Below, piece after piece: positions 43,588 through 55,299 of a stretch of 64,000 bases of DNA. The stretch's first letter is position 1, and the number at the start of each line of letters is the position of its first letter. The notes beneath the pieces are model-generated. The model was not told the DNA's origin. It made no database searches and was given only the letters and a program-made list of their open reading frames with translations. The DNA is taken from NCBI GenBank assembly GCA_021234155.1, contig JAJEKV010000053.1:3335149-3399148 (forward strand). The letters are read 5' to 3'. Source of the stretch: Isoetes taiwanensis (taxonomy: Eukaryota > Streptophyta > Lycopodiopsida > Isoetales > Isoetaceae). Position numbers and translations under genes: made by a program.

Positions 43588-43739
43588 CTCTGAAAATTCA
43601 AGCATTTGTGGCCGAATTCATGTGTCCAAGCAAGGACATCAAGTTACCATATGGATGTCTTGGCTCGGTTGTTCTCAGGCTGCAAAAGAGCAACCTCATC
43701 GACCAATGGAGCTATTTCATCATCACTTTCTTCTTTCAT

Positions 43740-43997
43740 TCAGTATGGGCATAGGATCAGCTTCATTGACCACATGCCATACCTCAGAACCGCTTGCATT
43801 TTCAAAACCACATTGTGACATTTGACCTCGAGCTTTTCTATATTCTTCAGATCCATTTGAAGGTTTGCCATCGTTCTTGGTGCAAGATTCATATCCGAAT
43901 TCCTTCTCTCTTCAAAACTCTGATACCATAAAGCGAATAGCATGCCAAGGACACAGGGAACTTTTGAATGAATCAGGTGACGTTGCTTGCATTCCAT
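43740..43997 (-). mobile_element. Start of an LTR retrotransposon (PBS and gag start), minus strand
   Basis: On the minus strand tggtatcagag at 43928-43918 matches the primer-binding site complementary to the 3' end of initiator-Met tRNA used by most plant copia elements. Downstream (lower coordinates) a Gag-like frame reads MANLQMDLKNIEKLEVKCHN. The LTR should lie at 43931 and above; its far end was not defined. The rest of the element is missing. Confidence 0.65.
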
Positions 43998-43999
43998 CC

Positions 44000-46080
44000 A
44001 TCTTTTTATACATCTTATTTACAACATGAGCCATTTATGGCATAACTAACTTTAGGTTACGGCGTTAACATGCTTTAAGTATAAGGGAGTCATTGCTAAC
44101 AAAAAAATACGCGGAGGAATTTTTAAGGTGGCTTTGCCAGACGAGGCAGTCCGCGGTGAGTGCGCCGCAGAAAATTGTAAGGCTAATTTTTTGAGTGGAG
44201 GTGATTCTCTGATGTAATACACGTTTGGTGAAATAATCTATTAAGAGTTTTAGGGCCACTTCACACTGGGGGGGTTAAAATCCGTTATGTTAGAAAAAGT
44301 TAGCTATCTGGGGTTCACACAGCTGCCGTTAAGACATGCCGTTAAGTTAGGAGGGGGTTATGGCTCAGTTAGCCTAACGGTGCCCTTTAATTCTGCTTCA
44401 TACTAGTATTATTACTAATATTATGTTAGGTTAAGTTTTAACAACAGTTAATAGACTCTAAAAATTCATGTTGTAAGTTAACCCCTGCCGTGGAGCATCC
44501 ATTAAGCGCAGCATATCAAGGATCGATATCAAATTTTAGTAGGTTTTGAATTATCATATCTTCTATCTGTTTTGTCCACCATTTTATTAGCACATTTTTT
44601 TTCTGGTAAGTTTTCAATAGAGTTTTCTCTATCATCCTTTCTTTTGCCCTCCACCATTCCTTTGGAAATTTGTATTACATTTAGAATCTGTGTTTGTTTT
44701 AGAATCTGTATTTCAATGCAGCATTCTATCGTGGCTCTAGCAAAATCTCCTGTTGTTGAGGACCAAAACTTGTGCATATTAACAAAATTATGTGCCTTTG
44801 CAGAATTGTGGTTTAAGCTGCCAGGTACAAGCAATGTGGGTTTTTGAATACTCTGAGATAGAAGAGGGTGTTATGTTTGTCACGGAAGAGAGTGCAGGAA
44901 AATGTAGCTTGAGAGAATTGTTATTGTTTGCAAGCGGATTCTGCATTTTGGAAGTCCTTGTGAAGCACATGCCTGAGATGGACTTATGCCCATTATCTTG
45001 GAGTGTGATGCAGCTGAAGACAGCATTTGGATTTTCAAATTATCTGTTGATTTGCCTGAAGTAGGTTGGCAGTTCACATTGCCTGATGTCTTGAGGCCGT
45101 TCATCTGCACGGCCATCCACCTTCATTGTACTCTGATTTGACCTACACGTCTAAGCAGAGAAACAATATTCAACCTGAACAATGTGATAACTTCATGTTG
45201 AGACTGATCATGGGCCTGAGAAAACTTATTAGACTCTAATGACAATTGCACATAGGTATTCCCCTCTCTATATGCACTGAATAAGAACTTGCTGCTCCAG
45301 CTCCATTCTTAAGCATTTTGAGGCTTCCAAAGAAACTGTACCAGTGGGATGGCGCAAAAGGGATAAATAAGTTGTGGCAATAGCATTAGCTACTGCACGG
45401 GGTGCAGTCTTAATTTCGAAAAGGGGCATTCTATTTTAAGAAGCTTCCTGCATCCAGAAGGCAAAAAGCAGATTCCTTGGGAGACTATTATCTTTAAATT
45501 CATCTTCAACAAACTATGTATCTGTGCTGATGTTAGGGGTGGTGTAATGTAACCAAACATCAAACCGATGATTGTGCAAATGCTTTCAGGTGTCACCTTC
45601 TCAAGTATTATGTCCATTGCTGAATTCCTTTACGTGGCTGTAACAAGATATCAATATTTTAGACTTCTCCAGCCCCAAGGGAAGAAGCATGAAGAACAAC
45701 TAGAAAACAAGAAGCATTTGGATTTGCCTGATGTCTAGAAGGTTGGCAGTTCACATTGCCTAATGCCTTGAGGTTGCAGAAAGCACATTTAGATGTTTTT
45801 TCTTCTTTTGTTTGTTGATCATGCTACATTTGCTACCATTTTTTGTGAAGAATCTAGGAGACTTGTGGGCTGGATGGTATGCCACTTATTTTAGCTTATG
45901 CAGTGTTGCAGGTATCCATATTGCTATATAAATTGCATGGTCGACAAGACGACAGCCAAACTTCTAAAAGGTCTTCTGGATTCAATGTGCAAGGTCCAAT
46001 GTGCAATTGCTAGGATTTAAATGATTGAAATATTATTATTACATAAAGCTGGAGCAATTTTTTTTGTTGGTGGATGTTCT
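44000..46080. other. No gene recognised
   Basis: The first part may be LTR of the minus-strand element above. A plus-strand frame at 44792-45064 has no known motif. The word ggttggcagttcacattgcct occurs at 45064 and again at 45738, each followed by atg(t/c)cttgagg, showing a local duplication. Confidence 0.35.
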
Positions 46081-46132
46081 AGTTGAGATGTGGTTTTATG
46101 CCTAATAGTTGAGATGTGGTTTTATGCCTAAT
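46081..46132. repeat. 26-bp perfect tandem duplication
   Basis: agttgagatgtggttttatgcctaat occurs twice head to tail. Confidence 0.9.
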
Positions 46133-46596
46133 ATTGTTCTAGTGCAGATGCTATATTAAAATGTGAAAAGATATGTAAAATACTATTGTAATTAAGGACC
46201 GTTGTAAACTTGGAATGTAGATGATAAGCAGCCCTAAATAAACACCCATATCAGGCCTGTATCATGTACTGTTTTGTATCTTGTATCAGTCCTTGTGCGC
46301 ATTATGATAGATATGTTCGAGGAGAAGAGGCCTGTATTGAAATGAGATGGCATTCACATTTTTATTGATAGTGTTTGCTAATAATCATGTTCTCCAATGA
46401 GAGGAAAAGGAAAATTCTCAATTGGGAACTTAACTACGTCTTGCGTTATGAAGTGCTCTACTTGGACTGTTATGGTGGATGCAAAGTAACTTAACGATAT
46501 CATACGGTATGAAGGGCTCCATAGCGGTTTAGTTATGTTAAGCATAATGTAATTGTGCAATGTGAAGTGCTTTATAACGGTTTCCGTTATGCTAAT

Positions 46597-46733
46597 TTTA
46601 ATCTAAAAGGAAGTGTGAAAGCGAATATCGTGTGAGGTTACCTTAACGTCTTGGTCCTCATCCTTTTTAATCTAAAAGGAAGTGTGAAGCGAATATCGTG
46701 AGGTTACCTTAACGTCTTGGTCCTCATCCTTTT
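46597..46733. repeat. Tandem duplication, about 75-bp units
   Basis: tttaatctaaaaggaagtgtg, gcgaatatcgtg and aggttaccttaacgtcttgg occur in both units (46597-46674 and from 46675), with a few small deletions in the second. Confidence 0.85.
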
Positions 46734-46739
46734 GCTCTA

Positions 46740-47400
46740 GGAATTAATCTCAGCCGTTCTTTCTAAAGTGCTATATCCAGTAACATTATTGTGGACCAAT
46801 TTGTTATGGCCATAACAAGCATGTTATGGCCATAATAGGCAAAGGATGGCCGGTTGGGGCTGGTTACGTGTCGTAGGGATTTAGAAGCGAGGTTGTGGTT
46901 CTATGTCGCCCGATTTAAAAGGCATAGCCGTCGCCTTCTTGCGGCGAGATCGATCCTATCTGGCGCCCAACGCATCGTGATCAATGCGTGAAGCGGACCG
47001 AAATTGTGTCGCGTGGCTGGGGCGCTCTTCCCAAAGCCGGAGGAAAAAATGGGCGCATCCATTTCTTGACGATAATTTGAAGCCACGTGGATTTCTTTGG
47101 CTTACTTTCTTTACGTAGTTTCCAATGAAGAACGTTCTAGCTCCATTTCTTATTCATTCTTATTTCCCCTTCGATCCACTCTCCTTGGCGGCGGGTTTTC
47201 CCTTTAGGCTTGGATCTGCGGTTAAATCGTGATTGCGAAGTTCTTGCGGATCTGGCGCCAAACCCTATGATTTCTTTGCCCGGTTGTAGGCGGAACAACC
47301 TCTTCCACTTTGAGCCAAGAACTACGTGCAAAAGGACTGCGGCCCGGGCGTTAAAGTAAGATAGCGTCCTCCCCTCGATGTTCCTACGACACCGATTTCT
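46740..47400. other. No gene recognised
   Basis: More GC-rich than its surroundings, with short accidental frames only. A frame from about 47716 further on reads MAMELPPPWLCSRRMVHSF but stops after about 30 codons. Confidence 0.3.
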
Positions 47401-47575
47401 CGGCCACATGGCCACTTGGCCATTTTCTAATGCCATAATCTCCGTGGGGGCGTTATCTAGCCCTTAACCACCGGGTTCCACCGTGCGACCTCGGAATTTC
47501 CGGCCACATGGGGCTCAACCATTTTCACGAGGCATAGCGTGCCATTGGGGCGTTATCTAGCCCTTGACACGGGTT
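47401..47575. repeat. Two-copy direct repeat, about 100-bp period
   Basis: cggccacatgg, cattttc and ggggcgttatctagccctt recur at 47401-47473 and 47501-47575. A looser third version (ggccacatggcc ... gggcgttatctacgcc) lies at 48729-48795 beside a LINE fragment. Confidence 0.65.
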
Positions 47576-48129
47576 ATATGGAAAATTTAATCTAACATAA
47601 TGGCGGTGTGATATTAGTGGGTAACACTCTTGCAACCAACTACCGAGGATCTCGGCTTTAAAACTGAGGGCCGGGTTATTTAAGGCCCTATGGCGCGGGC
47701 GAGATTTACCAACGCGATGGCGATGGAGCTTCCGCCGCCATGGCTCTGCTCAAGAAGAATGGTCCACAGTTTCCAAATCCACCTAATCGGCGACGCGAGG
47801 ATATGAAGAACGTGGGTTTCGATGCGAATAGGTTCTCCGGTAATGAAGCGGGGGTTTCTAGTAGGGAACAATGCTTACGGAATAGGCAAATAAAATAGGG
47901 CTTTTCGGTGTGGGGAAGAATAAGGCCAGGTCGATTAACTTTGGATCACATGTGCTTTTGATCTTCCCAAGAAGATAGACGGCATTGGCATTAAGTATGA
48001 TCTTTCGAATTTCTCAATCAAAAAAATGCGGACTTTTTGTTATATGTTGTAATTTGTCAAGCCAATATTTACTAGTTTCAGTGTCAAGCAATTAATGGCT
48101 ATATATGTAGTTTGTGATAATGTAGAGGC

Positions 48130-48870
48130 ATGTTAATGACTCTACAATCCGGCAACTCATATATGCTGACGATGTCAACCAACCTCGGCCTATACTCGGA
48201 GGACATGAGCGTCCTTGGATGCTCTTGACACTTTTGCCGATTGGCATGAAGTTGCTAATAAAAAATAGGGTCTTGCTAGTTTCATCATCCGTCGACCAAA
48301 GGCTTCTTTCATTCACTTACGGGGACAAGATATAGAGGTGGCTCCAACCTACAAGTACTTGGGGATCGAGTCCTCTACTACCACCCATTGGGATGCTACC
48401 ATCAAGTTGCGGTCCGCGGCGGGTTGGAAAGCACTATATGCCATGCAGAACAACAGCCACAAGGCAGAGTTGTATGCATGGGCCACCAGTCACACTTGTT
48501 TCGGGCCTTGGTCGAGCAGAAGTGTGGGGTCCTGTGATATCCCTCAACACCTGGAATGACCTCGAGCAGGTGCAAAAAGCCTTCTTGGCACGGGCCCTTG
48601 GGGTAAAGTCCACGGTTCCATACCAGATCCTAATCGGACTGATTTTCTACCCCTTCAGCGAGTACGCATTGAAATGCCATATCATTTACTTCCAGAAGCT
48701 GCGCATACACCCTCGCCATTTTGGTCATGGCCACATGGCCCTCAAATTTTTTTTCTCAGTAACGCCCTCAGGCCAGGGCGTTATCTACGCCATAGCTCGT
48801 AGCCTGGATTTTGAACGTGGCCCTTTCTTAGTGTGTCTACGTAATAACATGGCATATTTTGACATGTTAT
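48130..48870 (+). mobile_element. LINE fragment, copy 3 (RT end and C-terminal region)
   Basis: The plus strand reads RQLIYADDVNQPRPILGG (catalytic YADD at 48163-48174), then EVAPTYKYLGIESS and AAGWKALYAMQNNSHKAELY. In another frame it reads VWGPVISLNTWNDLEQVQKA and FLARALGVKSTVP. YKYLG followed by RAAGWKALYA is typical of the region after LINE RT palm. 5' and 3' ends are missing and several frameshifts occur. Confidence 0.8.
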
Positions 48871-48879
48871 AGCCTCAAA

Positions 48880-50350
48880 GATCATTTGGTTTTGTCTTTA
48901 TTTGTTCTCGTATTCAAATGAAAATGAAATTGTCTTTTATGATCCCGATAGTGGTCAAGTAATCTTAGCCAAAGTTTGGCATGGATATGTGAGTGTAAAT
49001 GGCGCGTAACTCTTCTGCTTTTGGCCTCAAAGAAGGAACTCTATTTTGCTACTATTGCTAGTTGAATGCCATGTACGTATGTGGTCGCTGTAGTGTCACA
49101 ATTCAAAGTTGCAATGTCATGCACGGTTTTTGTTTGGGGTTGAAGTGTCTTAATTTGTCAATGCCTTTTTTCTCATATCTTTTTTTTTTTTTGTTCTTCA
49201 ATTAATGTAGAGATGCTTGCGAAAGAGCATATGCAAATACTGGGCTCTTTTCCTCTCTCCACTTCATTCCAACCTAGCTTATTAAAGACAAATTTTGCTG
49301 AGGCCTTTACTTCCAACGTCCTTTCAATGTCGTCAAAGGAAAGTTGGTGTGCGTTCTTGTTTGTAGTCCAATGATGGATCCCCCGTGGTGATCATTCTAT
49401 CAAAAGAATGAAAATGGATCGGCGATGCGGAGCGGCAGGTTCGGCCCGGTTACCTCTTTAGGTGAAGCATCGCCATAGCTGAATCTAGGAGCTTGAATGG
49501 GGTGGCTTTCGAAATTCAGCGGAAAAGCACTCGGAGACGGTTGAATCATACTCAATCTGCGGAAAAACACTTAGGAGTTTGAATCATGCTTTCGAAATCG
49601 AGTCGCGCTGGGATCACTTAGCGCCTTTTCTTGTATTTGTGGAAATGGGAAGAGGTCGGCGATTCTGCAACTAGCGGAAACGGCTGGGCCACACCCGGTC
49701 AGCCTTCCCACGGCGGCAGCTCGGCGGCGAAGCGACTTCCCGACTGACTGCGAAATCTTCTCCATTTATAACCCGGAAATTAAATTATGACTAGCCATAA
49801 TGTGAAATACAAAACTCATAAAATCAACCCGGGGATAGGTTATGTCGCGTCATCGAAATTATTTTTCGGACATATAAAGTCCATAAATCATTATTTTTAG
49901 GTTAAACGCGTATTTTTCGTTTTCTACCTTCCGTGGGAAAAAAAATTTCGCGTGGAAGCTTAATTTTAACCGGCAAGCAAAAACAAAAAAAGCGTGGTTA
50001 AACACGTGCGAAACTTTTTCAGCATTATCTTTGTTTGAAGGTTTAAACATGGCGAAAGTGTTTTTCGGCGGTGCCAGCGATTGGTTAAACAGTTTCTTCT
50101 GAATTTTTTATATATATTGGTATTTGTTTTAGTTTTTATGCGAACAAGGTAAACCTTACTGCATGCTGCTCCCACAACTGTGCTTATAGCTTTTTTTTTT
50201 ACATTTTCTTGGTTTCTAGGCAAACTTAGTTTTTTGTTGTTGTTTCTTTTATTGTAGGTCTAGGGTTCCTCCTTGGTGAGGCCCTCGCACATTGCCCCCT
50301 CCATCGAGGGCGTGGCGATGGTGGCGTCTTGTTCTATGGAGGAATCAATT
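48880..50350. other. No gene recognised
   Basis: AT-rich sequence with poly-T runs near 49185 and 50195. No conserved frame or element end identified. Confidence 0.35.
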
Positions 50351-50356
50351 TATTTT

Positions 50357-50465
50357 ATAGAGAAAATAATTAAAAAAAGGAAGAAAAAATAATAATAAAA
50401 AAGCGAAACAATAAAATAATGAGAAAAATAATAAAACAAAAGCAAAAAAAAAAATAAGAATTAGA
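50357..50465. repeat. A-rich low-complexity stretch
   Basis: About 110 bp made almost only of A with scattered G, T and C (aataataataaaaaag and similar). Confidence 0.9.
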
Positions 50466-50539
50466 AATTTGGTTGCCTATCCTTTTTTACTGGGCATCCG
50501 GTGGCGGTTAGGAGTCGATTAAGAGAGACTAGGTTTTTA

Positions 50540-50850
50540 GTTAGAAGTGATGATCCTTGGTGAGGCCCGCGTGATCCCTCGCTGGGTGTGCCACATTAAA
50601 TTGTGCCATCTTGAGGGTGGGTGTCATTGCTGATTTCGAGGATTGCTAGGGTCAACCTTTCATTGAGGGTGTATAGCCCTCTCCCTGGTGCAGCTTGTTG
50701 GCTTGAGTCGGGTTTCCGAAAGAAGGAAGGACGGTACTCTTATGGAAGGTCAGGAGGATATTTTAATGAGATATACCCTATTTTCTGATGGTGTTGTTGA
50801 CGAAAGTCCAACACTAATATAGGGATTGGCGTATATTTCATTAAATATTC
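50540..50850 (+). mobile_element. Fragment of the LINE 5' leader family
   Basis: gtatagccctc, actcttatggaaggt, ctgatggtgttgttga and gaaagtcca.cac.aatatag match, in order, the minus strand of 27740-27550. No LINE coding sequence follows, so this is a detached or truncated leader, or the leader is shared by another element. Confidence 0.6.
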
Positions 50851-51008
50851 GTGAGTTTGTCAGGTGGTCTAGTGCAATATGTTCAGTTGAGTGCCAACCT
50901 CTATAAGGGAGTTTCCTCATTAGGTGATGGCGGGTCGGATCATAAGTGAAACTTGTTGAAGAGAATGAGAAAAATGCATTTCATATAAGTGAACCGATCA
51001 AACTCGGT

Positions 51009-51100
51009 AGACTAACCATAGGTTGCCTATAACTTAAATCAACTTGAAACTTCGATAGATTAACCATAGGGTGCCTATAATCATCAAACTTGAAAGTTAG
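51009..51100. repeat. Tandem duplication, about 47-bp units
   Basis: aga(c/t)taaccatagg(t/g)tgcctata and aacttgaaa occur twice head to tail. Confidence 0.75.
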
Positions 51101-51462
51101 TAGTTTACTAGAATCTTAATGAACTATTTTACGGCTTATTGACACTCACTAAAGTGGGTTTTTTTTTTCCCCAGACTTTTAGGTATTGTTGCTGCTTTGC
51201 TATTGTTGGCATATCGCTAGCTACACAGTTTCTTCTAAAGCTGCTATGAATCCACAAGAGTTAGATGGACTTAGACTAGAAGCAGCAGAGCCTCACATGA
51301 GCCCTAAAGAAGAACCTAGGCTAGAAGCAAAGCCTCATATGAACCCAGAGGGGCCGAGTCCTCTACTCGAGATCAGAGGAAAAAATCAAGACCCAATGAC
51401 CATGGTCTTCTTTAAGACCCGGCCGATGAATTGGCTCACGTGGAGTTTAATATGCCGCCACC

Positions 51463-52790
51463 CCATCTGAGTTAGAATTGATTACTACAACAGACGAAGG
51501 ATGGCTAGATTTCCATTCAACTCTTATGAGAGATGCTGAGAGAGCTTTTGGGCCTCGAATGATAGAGTTAGAACCTGGAAAGATTGATTCTGAAAGGTAT
51601 GCTTGACCGATGGCAATGTATCTCGTTACAACTTGAAATATGATTCATCGCGGTGGCAAATTTAACTAGTCGGCTTGAGAGAGTCTTTAAAAAATAAGGC
51701 TGGGGAATGGAATACAGTTTGGACGAATCGAAAGCTTAGAAAGGAAACCCATCAACCCCCTCACCTAGTTAAGAAAGTGTTGGCCTGACTATTAGAGCCA
51801 AAGCGTCTGGTGAGGCCCGATAAAAGTGAGAAAAAAAAAAGGGCGGATGCAAGACTATATGGTTTTGCAATGGTGGATTCCTCTCAGATAATCAACGAGG
51901 ACCGAGTGGTTCGGGAACATATGGAGCGGTGTACAAATGCAATATCTTGGGTTCTAGTTTTCTTAAAGGCGAATCTATTGTATTAAATTTCAGAATGATG
52001 ATGTCGCGGTTCACGTGCGGCGAGGCCTGATGTGATAGTAAAGGCCATGATGAAAAAACATGAGGAGTCATAAAATGGAGGTTGAGACATGGCTCTATCA
52101 TAATTTACATTGTCGTTACAAGCTTGTGTTGGAAAGAAGGGGTTGATATTTCCCTTCTGGAATGGGGTTCTTGTGCATCTCTTTTTTTGCATCATGGAGA
52201 TAATGAGTTTCGCGAGGCATGCATTTAAAAGATTAGAATTTATAAGCCTAGTGTCGAGGTCGGCGTCCATAAGTTTGAGCAAGCAGGAGGAATTAAAGAG
52301 TTATATGTTGCTCAAAGAGTGGGTGATCTAACTATGTCATTTTAAGCGGCTTGCTTAAGCTTCATAAAAGAGCACCATTTACACATTGGCTTTGCAGGGC
52401 AATGTTTTTGCTTCATTTTGAATTTGGAGAGAGGATGCACGGACCCCGGAGCTATTTATATTGGTATATGTGATTGGGGAGAAAAACGGCTAATAGGTGA
52501 GCCTGTGGAAGTGAAGCGGTGGGCATATAAAAAGGCATGGATAGTTGCTGCCAAAGGCGATTGAGAATGAAAGACTTGCCTATCCATACATGCATGATGA
52601 TTTGTATTGGGCGTGTGGGGGTCCAAAAGAGATGGAACTAAGATGGTGCGCAAGGGTAGATTTCGACCTCTTAGGGTGACCTACTTTATCTATTACCTTG
52701 CTGATTTTTGCCAAAAGCATTCTTTCTTGGAGGCTATGGGTAGCAGAACAAAGCGGTTTTGAAACATGTGCGATTATTTGAAGCGACGTG
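51463..52790 (+). pseudogene. Protein-kinase-like pseudogene
   Basis: At 51899-51950 the plus strand reads GPSGSGTYGAVYKCNIL, a clear glycine-rich ATP loop (GxGxYGxVYK) of protein kinases. Upstream an exon-like stretch (51470-51597) reads ELITTTDEGWLDFHSTLMRD and AFGPRMIELEPGKIDSE, ending at a gtatgc donor-like site. Downstream a mostly open frame (about 52130-52790) includes AGGIKELYVAQRVGDLTMSF, GFAGQCFCFILNLERGCTDP and LYWACGGPKEMELRWCARVD. The canonical HRD and DFG motifs were not found, so the downstream part may be a plant-specific domain. Stops and frameshifts show decay. Confidence 0.45.
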
Positions 52791-54020
52791 TCCGAATCCC
52801 AATACAAGACAAGGCCTCCAAGTTTGATCCTGAACCAACTATTGAACACCATGTGGAGCACTTGGAATTGCTCTCAACACATTGCACAAGACCTCAAATG
52901 GAATCAGATTGGATTCCTCAAATTGGATTAGGGGTGGGGCGATCTTGCGACCAAAATTTGGACCAAGTCACGCTTAAGCGTGCCATTTATGAGCTCTCTT
53001 GTATCCAACCAAAAAAATTTATTGATTGGACAATTGCTTTAGACACATTTAATAAAACATCCAACGCTTTCTTATGTATTTATTTTTGTTGCACTTGATT
53101 TTTTTATAATTTATAAGCCATATTGAGTTGTTTTTTGTTGTTTGGGGGGGCAAGCCCTTGTTGATATTGGGTTTATGGCATATTCTAGGTATATGCTAGT
53201 ATATCTTTGAAGAATATGCCAATGACTACTCGGACTTACTATAGGGTGTAAACTCGGTGGCGGTTTGTTGTTGGGCTGACCACCTTGGAAACGACTAACG
53301 GTTGTTGAGGAATAGATTCTACGGTACCGCGACCATGGCGATGGCGATTGCGAGATCCGACTCGGCACTTTGTTCATCTTGAGCCCGCTGCAGAATCACC
53401 CTAAAACAGGGGCCATATTTCTTCGTTGCCACAAAGGGCTGCTTTGCCACTCTGGCCCGAAGAGTCATTATGCTAACGGTAGCACCTTAACCATAGCCCG
53501 ATTCTTGAGTGCCTCACAAAGCACATACCGTCTTAATTGTTGCGGACATTGATCCTAAGCAAGTGAGCCATCGAGGTGCAAAGGAGCGGGTAAGGGCAAG
53601 GAAGCGGTTTCTTTCAAAGGATTGTAGATTGTCGAAGTGTAAAAACGATGCCCGACAAGCCAAGATTATGCGCCTTTGAAGCACGTTGATTACCGGGCGA
53701 ACATTTGTGTCGATTTGGAACACCTGGAATTCTTTGCCTTGGATTAGATGGCCGAACTTGTTGCATGAGATCGGTTTGCTCAAGTAAGTCGAACTTCTTT
53801 TTATTGGGTAAGCGATTTGTTTATGCTTTATGTCTCAATAAAATATCTGTCTACGTGATATATTTGTTGAAGAGCTACGTGCTTCGATTTATCTATTGGG
53901 ATTGTTGTATACACAAGAAAAACCTTTGTGGATGTTAGTGAAGTGTAGGAGGTAGAAGGAGGAGATTGTAGGAGGTTGAGCTTTGGTATTACTCTAGGTT
54001 CAAATCCCGGGCTTAAAAAC
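52791..54020. other. No gene recognised
   Basis: Contains possible trailing pieces of the kinase-like pseudogene (KASKFDPEPTIEHHVEHLEL at about 52810) and otherwise unassigned sequence. Confidence 0.3.
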
Positions 54021-54029
54021 TTACGTTTT

Positions 54030-55290
54030 CTAACAGTCGGATTTTGGCTTAAACTATGGCAATATTGCACGATGTCTTGGATGTCTTGTGACGGTATGGA
54101 GCCAAATGACTTCACCTTTAGTACAATCCTTAGCTTATGAGTTATGTTCATATGCACAACAATCTTGGCGGGGATAAACTTTGTTCATGCTCTAATTCTA
54201 AAAGTGACTATGCTTCACATGTCATTGTAAGAATAGCATTACCAAATATGTATCGCGAAATGTGGAAATTTTGAAGTCATAAAGCATGTATTTTGTAATA
54301 TGCCAACAATGAACATCCGCATTGGACATCAATGATCGGGGCATATATTGATAATGGTGATATAATGGAGGCATTGCAAATTTTTCACCAAATGCGGTTT
54401 GAAAATGTGGCGTAAATAAATTTACAATGGTATTATCTTTGAATTTGATGGACAAAGCACGGGTAAACTATTCCATGGCGAGTTCTTGTTATAGAATTGG
54501 GGTAGGATGTTATTCGGGAATGCCCTTACATTATGTATGGTAAATGTGGGTGTCTAGTGGATGCACATAATGTTTTCAGGAGAATGGAAGACCATAATGT
54601 TTATCTCATGGAACACAATGATTGCGATATATACCAAGAAAGGACACCACGAAATTTTGGTTCAATTTTTAAACGGCAAATGTGGCAAGAAGGTTTGAAA
54701 CCAAAACAAGATCACTTTCATCGGTGTTTTGGATGCATGTTGACATAGCATCATTGACAAAGGGTAAAAAGATTCCACGCTTTTATTTTTGACTTAGGAT
54801 TTGATCTCAATGAGTTGAATGAAGAAGTAATCAATTCAATTATAAATATATATCTTAAGCGTGGTTATGCACCAGTCAAGTAAAGGTTTTCTTGAGTTGC
54901 ATCAACCAAATGTCGATCGGTGGAATGCTATAATTTCATCATATGCGAGACATGGCGTGGAAATGAAGCTTGTTATTTATGCAAAGAGATGCAAAGGGCG
55001 GGTATCTTGCCGAATGAGTTTGAGCTACGCTTTCTGGGGTGCAATGGGGTGGATCAATCTTCTTTTATTTCATTTGGGCATTTTTCCAAAAGTCGAGCTG
55101 GCGGGTTGAGTGCCGTGGGGTTTAGAAGTCATAAGGGCTACATGGCCGAATACTCCGCATTGGTAGACTTGAATACACCGCTCCGCGGTCGAATCGGTCG
55201 GTATACAATGGTTCTTTCCTCGGTTATTTGCAGGTGCGGACATCATTTTGTCCCCTTAAACGCTTCTCAAAAACTCAACGTTCTCTTCTA
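54030..55290 (+). pseudogene. Decayed PPR protein gene
   Basis: Plus-strand frames contain PPR motifs in order. They include DGMEPNDFTFSTIL (about 54090), then SHVIVRIALPNMYRECGNFE read across frameshifts (about 54215), and MYGKCGCLVDAHNVFRRMED (54533). WNTMIAIYTKKG is at about 54610 and VDRWNAIISSYARHGV at about 54915. Frameshifts and stops separate the units. The wording is close to that of the minus-strand PPR pseudogene at 0.3-2.1 kb, but the two are not recent copies. A deaminase tail was not found. Confidence 0.8.
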
Positions 55291-55299
55291 ATGCAGAGA

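Noticed and set aside
43740-43825. Continuation of the phosphatase cluster downstream of fragment D
   Set aside because: Similarity to copy C stops near 43587. The sequence beyond belongs to a minus-strand LTR element start with a primer-binding site.
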